DNA of 39,797 nucleotides from Nonomuraea corallina (lineage in GTDB: Bacteria; Actinomycetota; Actinomycetes; Streptosporangiales; Streptosporangiaceae). Made by a program: the position numbers and the translations under genes. The notes under the pieces are model-generated. The model saw only the letters and a program-made list of their open reading frames with translations. It ran no database searches and was not told the origin of the DNA. This document shows, one piece after another, positions 33,256 to 39,797 of the stretch (positions are counted from its first letter, which is position 1; each line of letters opens with the position of its first letter). The stretch is from positions 1-39,797 of the forward strand of contig NZ_JAPNNL010000051.1 of the NCBI RefSeq assembly GCF_027620315.1, read 5' to 3'.

Positions 33256-35391
33256 ATGTCCCTTCACGACACCCGCCAGCGCACCGGGGCCGAGCGCAGG
33301 CACGCCCGGCCGCGCCGGCACCGCGCCTGGTACGGCGCGGCCATCGTCATCGCGCTGGTCTGGCTGTTCGGCGCCGGCCCGCTCGGCATGTTCATGGGCA
33401 AGCTGACCGAGGTGCAGACCAACGACCAGTCTGCTTTCCTCCCCATCGGCGCGGAGTCCACGCAGGTCCAGGAGGCGCAGCAGGCCTTCGAGGACAGCGG
33501 CGCGGTGCCCGCCTTCGTCGTCTACTCGGCCGACGAGCCCTTCGACCAGGAGCGGCTGGCCGGGATCGCCCAGGACGCGCAGCGGATCTCGGCCGAACCC
33601 TGGATCCAGGGTAAGGTCGCCGGGCCCGTCCCCGGCACCGAGGACAAGGGCGTCGCCCAGCTCATCGTGCCGATCAGCGACCAGGTCGAGGCGGATGTGG
33701 CCGTCGAGGAGCTGCGCGCGCTGGTCGGCGAGACCGCGGCCGAGGGCACGACCGTGCAGGTCGCCGGGCCCGCCGCGCTCGGCGCCGACCTGGGCGCCGC
33801 CTTCGGCGGCATCGACGGCACGCTCCTGCTGGTGGCGCTCGGCGCGGTGCTGGTCATCCTGGTCGTCGTCTACCGGTCGCCGCTGCTGCCGTTCGTGGTC
33901 ATCGTCGCGGCCATGCTCGCCCTCGTGCTCGCCGCCTTCGTCGTCTACCTGATGGCCGACGCCGGATGGATCGAGCTGAACGGGCAGAGCCAGGGCATCC
34001 TGTTCATCCTGGTCGTGGGCGCGTGTACGGACTACGCCCTGCTCATGGTCGCCCGTTACCGGGAAGCGCTGTACGAGCGGGAACGGCCGATCGAGGCGGT
34101 CCGGGTGGCGGTGCGCGGCACCGTCGAGCCCATCGTCGCCTCCGGCGGCACCGTCATCCTCGGCGTGCTCTGCCTGCTGGCCAGCGACCTGGCATCCAAC
34201 CGCGGCCTGGGCCCGGTGGCCGCGCTCGGCATCGGCGCCGCCCTCGTCTCGGCGCTCACCTTCCTGCCCGCGGTGCTCCTGCTGCTCGGCCGGGCCGCGT
34301 TCTGGCCGCTGGTGCCGCGCGCCGGCGCGGGGGAGACCGACGCCGACTCGACCGCGGCGATCGTGCGCCGCTACCGCCTGTGGGGCCGGGTCGCCAAGTC
34401 CGTGGAGCGGCGGCCGCGCGCCTACTGGGTGACCACCGTGGTGCTGCTGGCCGCGGCGGCGGCGTTCGTGCCGCAGTTCAAGGCGGAGGGCACCTCGCAG
34501 CTGGACGTGTTCCGCACCGAGGTGGAGTCGGTCGCCGGTCAGCGGACGCTGGAGCGCGGCTTCGGCGCCGGCAGCTCGGCCACGCCCGCCGTCATCCTCA
34601 CCGCCTCCGACCGGGTGGACGAGGTCAAGGCCGCCGCCGAGTCGGTGGACGGCGTCACCGAGGTCACCACCGTCGGGCCGGACGGTCAGCCCAAGGTCGT
34701 GGACGGCCGGGCGCTGCTGCACGCCACGCTCGACGCGCCCGCCGAGTCCACCGAGGCCGTGGAGATCGTCCGCGACCTGCGCGGCGCCGTGCACCCGGTG
34801 CAGGGGGCGGACGCGCTGGTCGGCGGCACGGCCGCGGTCACCCTGGACACGCTCGACACCTCCGAGCGCGACCTGCGCGTGGTGATCCCGCTGGTGCTGC
34901 TGGTCGTGCTGCTGGTGCTGGTGGTCCTGCTGCGTTCGCTGGTGGCTCCGCTCCTGCTCATCGCGACCACGGTGCTGTCCTTCGCCTCCGCGCTGGGCGT
35001 CGGCGCGCTGGTCTTCAACCACGTGCTGGACCTGCCGGGCGCGGATCCCGCGGTGCCGCTGTTCGCGTTCGTCTTCCTGGTGGCTCTGGGCATCGACTAC
35101 AACATCTTCCTGATGACCCGGGCCAGGGAGGAGACGATCCGTCACGGCGAGCGCGAAGGCACCCTGCGCGCGCTCACGCTCACCGGCGGCGTGATCACCT
35201 CGGCCGGCGTGGTGCTGGCGGCGACGTTCGCGGCGCTGGCCGTGCTGCCGCTGCTGTTCCTGATCCAGCTGGCCTTCCTGGTGGCGTTCGGCGTCCTGCT
35301 GGACGCGCTGATCGTGCGCTCGCTGCTGGTGCCCGCGCTGTCGCTGGACATCGGCCGGCGGATGTGGTGGCCGAGCCGGCTGTCGCGCTGA
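33256..35391 (+). CDS. MMPL-family RND transporter
   Basis: 711 residues with the two-half RND plan: helix 1 near the N-terminus, a periplasmic loop (about 45-190), helices 2-6, a second loop (about 400-540) and helices 8-12. The proton-relay Asp-Tyr pairs are present in both halves, GACTDYALLMVARY and ALGIDYNIFLMTR. In actinobacteria such proteins export lipids or drugs. ATG 33256, preceded by GGGAG seven bases before. Divergent from the MarR gene that probably regulates it. Confidence 0.94.
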   Translation: MSLHDTRQRTGAERRHARPRRHRAWYGAAIVIALVWLFGAGPLGMFMGKLTEVQTNDQSAFLPIGAESTQVQEAQQAFEDSGAVPAFVVYSADEPFDQERLAGIAQDAQRISAEPWIQGKVAGPVPGTEDKGVAQLIVPISDQVEADVAVEELRALVGETAAEGTTVQVAGPAALGADLGAAFGGIDGTLLLVALGAVLVILVVVYRSPLLPFVVIVAAMLALVLAAFVVYLMADAGWIELNGQSQGILFILVVGACTDYALLMVARYREALYERERPIEAVRVAVRGTVEPIVASGGTVILGVLCLLASDLASNRGLGPVAALGIGAALVSALTFLPAVLLLLGRAAFWPLVPRAGAGETDADSTAAIVRRYRLWGRVAKSVERRPRAYWVTTVVLLAAAAAFVPQFKAEGTSQLDVFRTEVESVAGQRTLERGFGAGSSATPAVILTASDRVDEVKAAAESVDGVTEVTTVGPDGQPKVVDGRALLHATLDAPAESTEAVEIVRDLRGAVHPVQGADALVGGTAAVTLDTLDTSERDLRVVIPLVLLVVLLVLVVLLRSLVAPLLLIATTVLSFASALGVGALVFNHVLDLPGADPAVPLFAFVFLVALGIDYNIFLMTRAREETIRHGEREGTLRALTLTGGVITSAGVVLAATFAALAVLPLLFLIQLAFLVAFGVLLDALIVRSLLVPALSLDIGRRMWWPSRLSR

Positions 35392-35395
35392 CCGT

Positions 35396-36592
35396 TCAGA
35401 CGACCTCGCGGGGGCGGAAGATCTTCCGTACGCCTGCAGCGATCCAGACGGTGGCCAGCGCCGCGTAGGTCGCCAGGAGGGCCGGGACGAAGGCCCCGGT
35501 GACCGCCGCGGCGAGGGCCGCCGCCGCCAGCAGGACCGCCCACCCGTACAGGACGCGCCGCCCGACCGGTGAGCCGGTGTGGGCGGCCTCCTGGACGGGG
35601 GTGATCAACGCCATGGTGACCGCCCCGGCGGCCCCGAGCCCGTCCAGGCCCAGGCCGATGCCCAGGCCGAGGACGAGCGCGCCCGCCACCGGCAGGGCGC
35701 AGCACAGCAGCGACACCCGGGCGGCCGGGCCCTCGAACAGCAGCCGGGTGGCCTTGTTCCTGGCCAGGCGGAGCGTGGTCCAGGACTCGACCAGCCAGCC
35801 CACCCAGTGCAGCAGCGCGATGATCGCGAACACGGCGATCACCGGTGGCAGCGCGGGCAGCAGGAACAGCAGCCGCCAGCCGCCCACGAACCGCTGCCGC
35901 CACCGCGACAGCATGCGGTGCACCGGGTTGCGCAGCTTGAGCGCGTGCACCAGGTAGTCCCGGGCCCCCTCGACGGTGGGGTCCAGGCGGAGCACCTCGC
36001 GGAACGCCCCGGCGGCCGTCCCCGGGTCGCCGCCGGCCAGCGCGGCGATGCCGCGGGCCCAGTGCGCCAGCGTGCTCTCCGGGTCGTTGCCCACCGCCTG
36101 AGCGGCGACGGACCTGGCCTCCTCATGCCGGTCGAGCATGGTCAGCGCCATCGACAACAGGCCGGTCAGCTCGGCGTTCTGCGGCTCCAGCTCCAGACCG
36201 CGGCGGGCGGCCGCGGCCACCTGGGGCCAGTCCTTCCGCGTCAGGTGCACGCGGGCGAGCAGGTCCCAGGCGGGGGCGTGCTCCGGCGCGAGCGCCAGGC
36301 AGGCGGTGGTCGCGCGGGCCGCCTCCTCGGTCAGGCCCGCCCGCTGGTGCACCTGGCCTGACAGGTAGTGGGGCACCCAGTAGTCGGGCGCGAGCCGTAC
36401 CGCCTCGCGCGACTCCTCCAGCGCCTCGTCCGTACGTCCCTGCTGGACGAGGGCCAGCCCCAGCAGCGCGTGCGCGCCGACGTGCTGGGGCTCCTCGGTG
36501 AGGATGGCGCGCAGTTCCCGCTCGGCGTCGGCGGGGCGGCCCAGCTGCAGTAACAGCCGCGCCCGTGACAGCGCGTCGGTCGTGTTCACCAT
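35396..36592 (-). CDS. TPR-repeat membrane protein, partner of the AAA ATPase
   Basis: 398 residues. The N-terminal 200 are tetratricopeptide repeats (ARLLLQLGRPADAERELRAIL, then LGLALVQQGRTDEALEESREAV and three or more further units); the C-terminal half has about five membrane helices (LLFLLPALPPVIAVFAIIALL; VSLLCCALPVAGALVLGLGIGL; VTMALITP; VLYGWAVLLAAAALAAAVTG; ALLATYAALATVWIAAGV). ATG overlaps the ATPase stop (ATGGTGA), so the two are translated together. Probably anchors the ATPase or its client at the membrane; no specific role known. Confidence 0.85.
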   Translation of the reverse strand: MVNTTDALSRARLLLQLGRPADAERELRAILTEEPQHVGAHALLGLALVQQGRTDEALEESREAVRLAPDYWVPHYLSGQVHQRAGLTEEAARATTACLALAPEHAPAWDLLARVHLTRKDWPQVAAAARRGLELEPQNAELTGLLSMALTMLDRHEEARSVAAQAVGNDPESTLAHWARGIAALAGGDPGTAAGAFREVLRLDPTVEGARDYLVHALKLRNPVHRMLSRWRQRFVGGWRLLFLLPALPPVIAVFAIIALLHWVGWLVESWTTLRLARNKATRLLFEGPAARVSLLCCALPVAGALVLGLGIGLGLDGLGAAGAVTMALITPVQEAAHTGSPVGRRVLYGWAVLLAAAALAAAVTGAFVPALLATYAALATVWIAAGVRKIFRPREVV

Positions 36593-37947
36593 GTCCGCTG
36601 GATCCAGGGCATCAGCTCGTCCCAGGCGCCCGACTCGTTGGCGTGCATCACGTAGTTGCGCGCGGTGGCCATCCACTCGCGCACCGCCGTGGGCCTGGCC
36701 GCCTTGGCGGCGGTCAGCAGGTCGCGCGTCGCGAGCGGGACCGGCCGGCCGGCCCGGATGGACTCGTGCAGCTTGGCCTCGACCGCGCGGTCCACCAGAC
36801 CCTTGAGGTCCGCGCCGACGAACTGGTCGGTCACCTTGGCCACGGCGTCGAAGTCCATCTCGGCCAGCGGCTTGTCCCGGCACAGGATGCGCAGGATGGC
36901 CGCGCGCGCCCGCGCGTCGGGCGGCGGTACGAAGACGAGCTGGTCGAACCGGCCCGGACGGCGGAACGCCACGTCGATGTACCAGGGCGCGTTCGTGGCG
37001 GCCAGCACCAGCACGCCCTCGTTGGCGTTCTGGTCGACGCCGTCGAGCTCCGCCAGGAACTGGTTGACGATCTGCCGGTTGTGCGCCTGGCGCATGTCGG
37101 AGCGGCGCGCGGCCAGCGCGTCCACCTCGTCGAAGAACAGCACGCACGGGCGGTGACGGCGGGCCAGGTCGAACGTGGCGCGCAGGTTCCGCTCGCTGGA
37201 GCCGACGTACATGTCGAGGATGTCGGCCAGGCCGACGTTCACGAACGCCGCGCCGAGCTCACCCGCGGCGGCCCTGGCCAGGTGCGTCTTGCCGGCGCCC
37301 GGCGGCCCGTACAGCAGCACGCCCCCGCCCGCCCGCTTGCCGAAGGCGGCGAACAGCTCCGGCTGCTGGATCGGCAGCAGCAGCTTGACCCGGAGCGCCT
37401 CCTTCACCTCGTCCATCCCGGCGACGTCGGCGAAGCCGAAGCCGGACCGCTCGACCTCCGCGGTGGCCCGCTCGTGGGTGGCCGCGGAAGGCGCCAGGTA
37501 GGCGTTCCCCGCCGGCTGGGGGGCGGAGGGGTCGGGGACGGGCGCCGGGGTCACCAGGCGGGCCGCCAGGTCGGCGTCCGCGACGGACGGATCGCGCGAG
37601 ACCGCCTCGTGGTACCGGTAGGCCGCCTGGTGCAGGTCCCCCTCGCCGAGCAGGGCGCGGGCCGCCAGCACCCCCACGCGCGGCGGGTGAGCGCCTCCGG
37701 CGAGCAGCGGCTCCAGCGCCGACAGCGCCGCCCCGTACGAGCTCTGCCGGACGAACGCCTCGGCCAGCCCCGCGACGATGTCCGGATCGTGGGGCGCGAG
37801 CGCGAGCGCGGCACGGAACTCGGCCTCCGCGTCGGCGAGGTACCCCTTGCTCAGCAGTTGCTCGGCCAGATGCCGCCGCAGGGGCAGGTTGTCCGGAGAA
37901 AGGCGCGCGGCTTCGCCGAGCGCCTTCAAACCGGGGTCGTCGACCAC
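36586..37947 (-). CDS. TPR-AAA ATPase (SpoVK/Vps4-like)
   Basis: 453 residues. TPR-like repeats at 1-130, a Pro-rich linker (131-150), then an AAA domain: DVAGMDEVKEAL (174-185), Walker A GPPGAGKTH (214-222), pore-loop region DMYVGSSERN, Walker B LFFDEVD (270-276), sensor-1 Asn319 (AATNAPW) and arginine fingers in FRRPGRFD. It should act as a hexameric remodelling ATPase with the TPR part selecting the client. GTG start with AAGGGA upstream. Followed, with overlap, by the TPR membrane protein. Confidence 0.9.
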   Translation of the reverse strand: MVDDPGLKALGEAARLSPDNLPLRRHLAEQLLSKGYLADAEAEFRAALALAPHDPDIVAGLAEAFVRQSSYGAALSALEPLLAGGAHPPRVGVLAARALLGEGDLHQAAYRYHEAVSRDPSVADADLAARLVTPAPVPDPSAPQPAGNAYLAPSAATHERATAEVERSGFGFADVAGMDEVKEALRVKLLLPIQQPELFAAFGKRAGGGVLLYGPPGAGKTHLARAAAGELGAAFVNVGLADILDMYVGSSERNLRATFDLARRHRPCVLFFDEVDALAARRSDMRQAHNRQIVNQFLAELDGVDQNANEGVLVLAATNAPWYIDVAFRRPGRFDQLVFVPPPDARARAAILRILCRDKPLAEMDFDAVAKVTDQFVGADLKGLVDRAVEAKLHESIRAGRPVPLATRDLLTAAKAARPTAVREWMATARNYVMHANESGAWDELMPWIQRTW

Positions 37948-37971
37948 GTACCCGGTCCCTTCTGTCGCGGC

Positions 37972-38003
37972 TTCGGTGATTCAGAACTAGATAAATTACC
38001 GAA
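37972..38003. promoter_or_regulatory. Inverted repeat in the promoter of the ATPase/TPR operon
   Basis: TTCGGT and ACCGAA, 20 AT-rich bases apart, 25 bases before the ATPase GTG and 27 past the dehydratase stop. On the minus strand the centre holds TAATTT and TATCTA as possible -10 boxes. The long loop argues against a terminator. Confidence 0.4.
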
Positions 38004-38029
38004 ATCGGACTGGGGCCGTGGCCGGGACG

Positions 38030-38332
38030 TCAACCCTTGTCGCGGGTGGCTCCGCTCAGGACCTGGTCGATGCGGGCCGCCAGCTCCACGTCCTTGGGCG
38101 TGACGCCGCCCGCGCTGTGCGTCGAAAGGCGGAAGCGGATCCCCGCGTCGGTCCGGTCGATGTCGGGATGGTGGTTCATCTCGTCGGCCTCGTGCCGCAC
38201 CGCCTCGCTCAGCCAGCCGAAGTTCTCCGCAGTGATCGGAACGTCCTTGACCAGGGCGTCCTGCTCGCTGTGCCATCCCTCCAGCGCGGCCAGCGCGGTG
38301 TCGATCTCGTCACGGCTGAGGAGTTCGGTCAT
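38030..38332 (-). CDS. phhB: Pterin-4a-carbinolamine dehydratase
   Basis: 100 residues, the usual size. The signature EMNHHPDIDR with the catalytic His pair, then RFRLSTHSAGGVTPKDVELAARID, is complete. It dehydrates 4a-hydroxytetrahydrobiopterin for aromatic amino-acid hydroxylases. ATG with AAGGAG five bases upstream. No phenylalanine hydroxylase gene is near, so it may serve a distant partner or another pterin or moco-linked role. The gene symbol is by family only. Confidence 0.9.
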   Translation of the reverse strand: MTELLSRDEIDTALAALEGWHSEQDALVKDVPITAENFGWLSEAVRHEADEMNHHPDIDRTDAGIRFRLSTHSAGGVTPKDVELAARIDQVLSGATRDKG

Positions 38333-38413
38333 GGTGTCTCCTTGTGTCTGTAGTCCTCTCCCCATCGGCTACCACCGGAGCGGGCCTTCACACACCGGGT
38401 ACATTGGCCGCCT

Positions 38414-39328
38414 ATGCGAAGTCTCCGCGTCGTGACGGCCGCGGCGGTGGTGGCCGCCCTGGCGGGCTGTGCCACCCGGGAGAGCCCTGTGGGGGAGGGC
38501 GCCGTACGGGAGAGTCCCGCACGGGAGAGCGCCGCCCCAGCGCCCAGCCCGGCCGAGGCGACCGCCCCGGTGCCCGACCTGCCCGATCCCGGTGAGCCCA
38601 TCCCGAAGGACCCGGCGAAGCTGGCCTTGGCCCTGGAGAAGACCACCGGGGCGCTCGCCGTGGCCATCGACGGCTGGGACAAGAAGCAGGCGCCGCCGCG
38701 TGAGGTCGAGCTCCTCGCCCTGCACCACCAGCGGATCCACCGGTTCGCCGCGCGCAACCCCGAGATCGCCGCGAAGGCGTTCGCCCGCCTGCCCCGCCGG
38801 CTGGGCGCCCAGGCCCGTGACAACACCAGGGCCATCCGCGAGCTGCTGGCCCTGGCGCACCCGGTCAAGAGCGCGTCGGTCATCAGGACGCGCGACGCCC
38901 GCCCCGCCGCCGAGCTGCTGCGCTACTTCAAGCAGGCCGAGCGCCGCTTCGGCGTGGAGTGGGAGGTGCTGGCGGCGGTCATGTTCGCCGAGACGAAGTT
39001 CGGCCGGGTCAGGTCGGCGAGCCACGTCGGCGCGCAGGGGCCGATGCAGTTCATGCCCGCCACCTGGAAGGCGTACGGGATGGGCGGCGACGTCCAGGAC
39101 CACCGCGACTCCGTCATGGCCGCCGCCAACTACCTGCGCGCCACCGGCGCCCCCGGCGACTATCGGCGCGCGCTGCACGCCTACAACCCCTCGCAGGCGT
39201 ACGTGAACGCGATCCAGCTGCACGCCCGCCAGATCAAGCGGGACCCGGTCAACTACTACGTCTACTACAACTGGCAGGTGTACGTGATCACCACCAAGGG
39301 CGAGCGCCGCGTCACCGGCCCGTCATAG
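38414..39328 (+). CDS. Lipoprotein lytic transglycosylase (SLT domain)
   Basis: 304 residues. Signal with lipobox LAGC, Cys19 being the lipidation site; a short acidic repeat (RESP/RESA) and a Pro/Ala linker to about 65; a helical part; then an SLT domain with catalytic Glu193 (FAETKFG) and GAQGPMQFMPATW, followed by AANYLRATGAPGDYRRALHAYN. It cleaves peptidoglycan glycan strands at the outer face of the membrane. Encoded alone, divergent from the dehydratase. Confidence 0.93.
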   Translation: MRSLRVVTAAAVVAALAGCATRESPVGEGAVRESPARESAAPAPSPAEATAPVPDLPDPGEPIPKDPAKLALALEKTTGALAVAIDGWDKKQAPPREVELLALHHQRIHRFAARNPEIAAKAFARLPRRLGAQARDNTRAIRELLALAHPVKSASVIRTRDARPAAELLRYFKQAERRFGVEWEVLAAVMFAETKFGRVRSASHVGAQGPMQFMPATWKAYGMGGDVQDHRDSVMAAANYLRATGAPGDYRRALHAYNPSQAYVNAIQLHARQIKRDPVNYYVYYNWQVYVITTKGERRVTGPS

Positions 39329-39376
39329 AGCTGACCGGACCGCCCGCCCGCCCCGGCAGACCGGCACGGATTTTCA

Positions 39377-39390
39377 CCAACAACTGTTGG
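39377..39390. promoter_or_regulatory. Palindrome in the promoter of the winged-helix regulator
   Basis: CCAACA-AC-TGTTGG lies in an AT-rich stretch (39371-39450), 66-79 bases before the regulator GTG; possible autoregulatory site. TTAACCT (39443-39449) is a -10-like box so close to the GTG (39456) that the mRNA may be leaderless. Confidence 0.5.
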
Positions 39391-39455
39391 CTATAAGCAA
39401 ATATGTCAGCAATAGCTCCTTTTTCGCTAACGGAACCGGGTGTTAACCTGACGAC

Positions 39456-39797
39456 GTGACGATGGCGGAGCAGGCCCGCGCGGTCGTGGCGGTGCTCAGC
39501 GACGACCTGCGACGGCGCATGTACGATCACATCCGCCGCGCCGGCGAGCCCGTCACCCGCGACGAGGCCGCCGAGAGCGTCGGCATCTCACGCAAGCTCG
39601 CCGCCTTCCACCTCGACAAGCTCGTCGCGGTCGGACTGCTGTCGGCGGCCTACGGCCGGCCGGGCGAGCCCCGCCCCGTCGGCCGGGCGCCCAAGGTCTA
39701 CCGGCCCACCGGTCTCGACGTGCGGGTCAGCATCCCGCAGCGTGAGCACGAGCTGCTCTCCGGCATCCTGCTGGACGGCGTACGCGCCCAGGCCCCG
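39456..39797 (+). CDS. Winged-helix transcriptional regulator (ArsR-like), 3'-truncated
   Basis: 114 codons from GTG 39456 to the window edge, no stop. Helices AVVAVLSDDLRRRMYDHI and TRDEAAESVGISRKLAAFHLDKLVAVGLL form an ArsR/DeoR-like winged helix, followed by a wing with GRPGEPRPVGRAPKVYRPT. The tail continues into what is probably a ligand or dimerisation domain. No ribosome-binding site is visible, fitting a leaderless transcript. An in-frame ATG (39462) is two codons in. Confidence 0.82.
   Translation, partial: MTMAEQARAVVAVLSDDLRRRMYDHIRRAGEPVTRDEAAESVGISRKLAAFHLDKLVAVGLLSAAYGRPGEPRPVGRAPKVYRPTGLDVRVSIPQREHELLSGILLDGVRAQAP

Overview
The window is very GC-rich, most codons end in G or C, GTG/TTG starts are common, and the gene content (modular chitinases, PASTA-less Ser/Thr kinase, SpoIIE-type phosphatase, DUF5709, DUF2795, MMPL transporter) is that of a filamentous actinomycete chromosome, most plausibly Streptosporangiaceae-like (Nonomuraea or relatives). 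The genus is an inference from style only.

Left part (1-12.9 kb): a 5'-truncated secreted GH18 chitinase; an apparent homopolymer tract between two convergent stops; a three-gene minus-strand operon (D-2-hydroxyacid dehydrogenase, alpha/beta hydrolase, acyl-CoA synthetase) whose last junction carries a 15-bp tandem repeat with an embedded ribosome-binding motif; an ANTAR-PAS-PP2C phosphatase overlapping an anti-sigma-like ATPase, closed by a clear intrinsic terminator; an MFS exporter; and an ABC half-exporter preceded by a previously unlisted 34-codon Cys/Arg/Trp-rich reading frame with an excellent Shine-Dalgarno. A second chitinase with two nearly identical FN3 modules follows.

Middle (12.9-25.4 kb): a membrane Ser/Thr kinase, a stand-alone recombinase-type DNA-binding domain, a nitronate monooxygenase-like enzyme, small acidic actinobacterial proteins, a Baeyer-Villiger-type monooxygenase coupled to an Lrp/AsnC regulator, and divergently a fused indolepyruvate ferredoxin oxidoreductase with an acyl-CoA dehydrogenase. 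The last four read as an Lrp-governed amino-acid/keto-acid catabolic locus.

Accessory island (25.4-30.25 kb): GC falls and gene order is scrambled. A HigBA-like toxin-antitoxin pair is followed by a second, 119-bp copy of the 3' end of the acyl-CoA dehydrogenase gene; then come the ruins of an RloA/RloB (AbiL-like) defence pair. The ATPase gene is interrupted by an IS66-family element with perfect 40-bp terminal inverted repeats and has also lost its internal segment; the RloB gene has lost its middle. Short imperfect repeats occur on both sides of the ruin.

Right part (30.25-39.8 kb): a small membrane protein, a DHA2-type drug exporter, a MarR regulator divergent from an MMPL exporter with an AT-rich palindromic intergenic operator, an AAA ATPase/TPR membrane-protein pair, a pterin-4a-carbinolamine dehydratase, a lipoprotein lytic transglycosylase and a 3'-truncated winged-helix regulator.

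No rRNA, credible tRNA or CRISPR array was seen. The strongest candidates for something undescribed are the Cys/Arg-rich peptide plus ABC exporter (8856-10762) and the RBS-bearing minisatellite (2938-3057).
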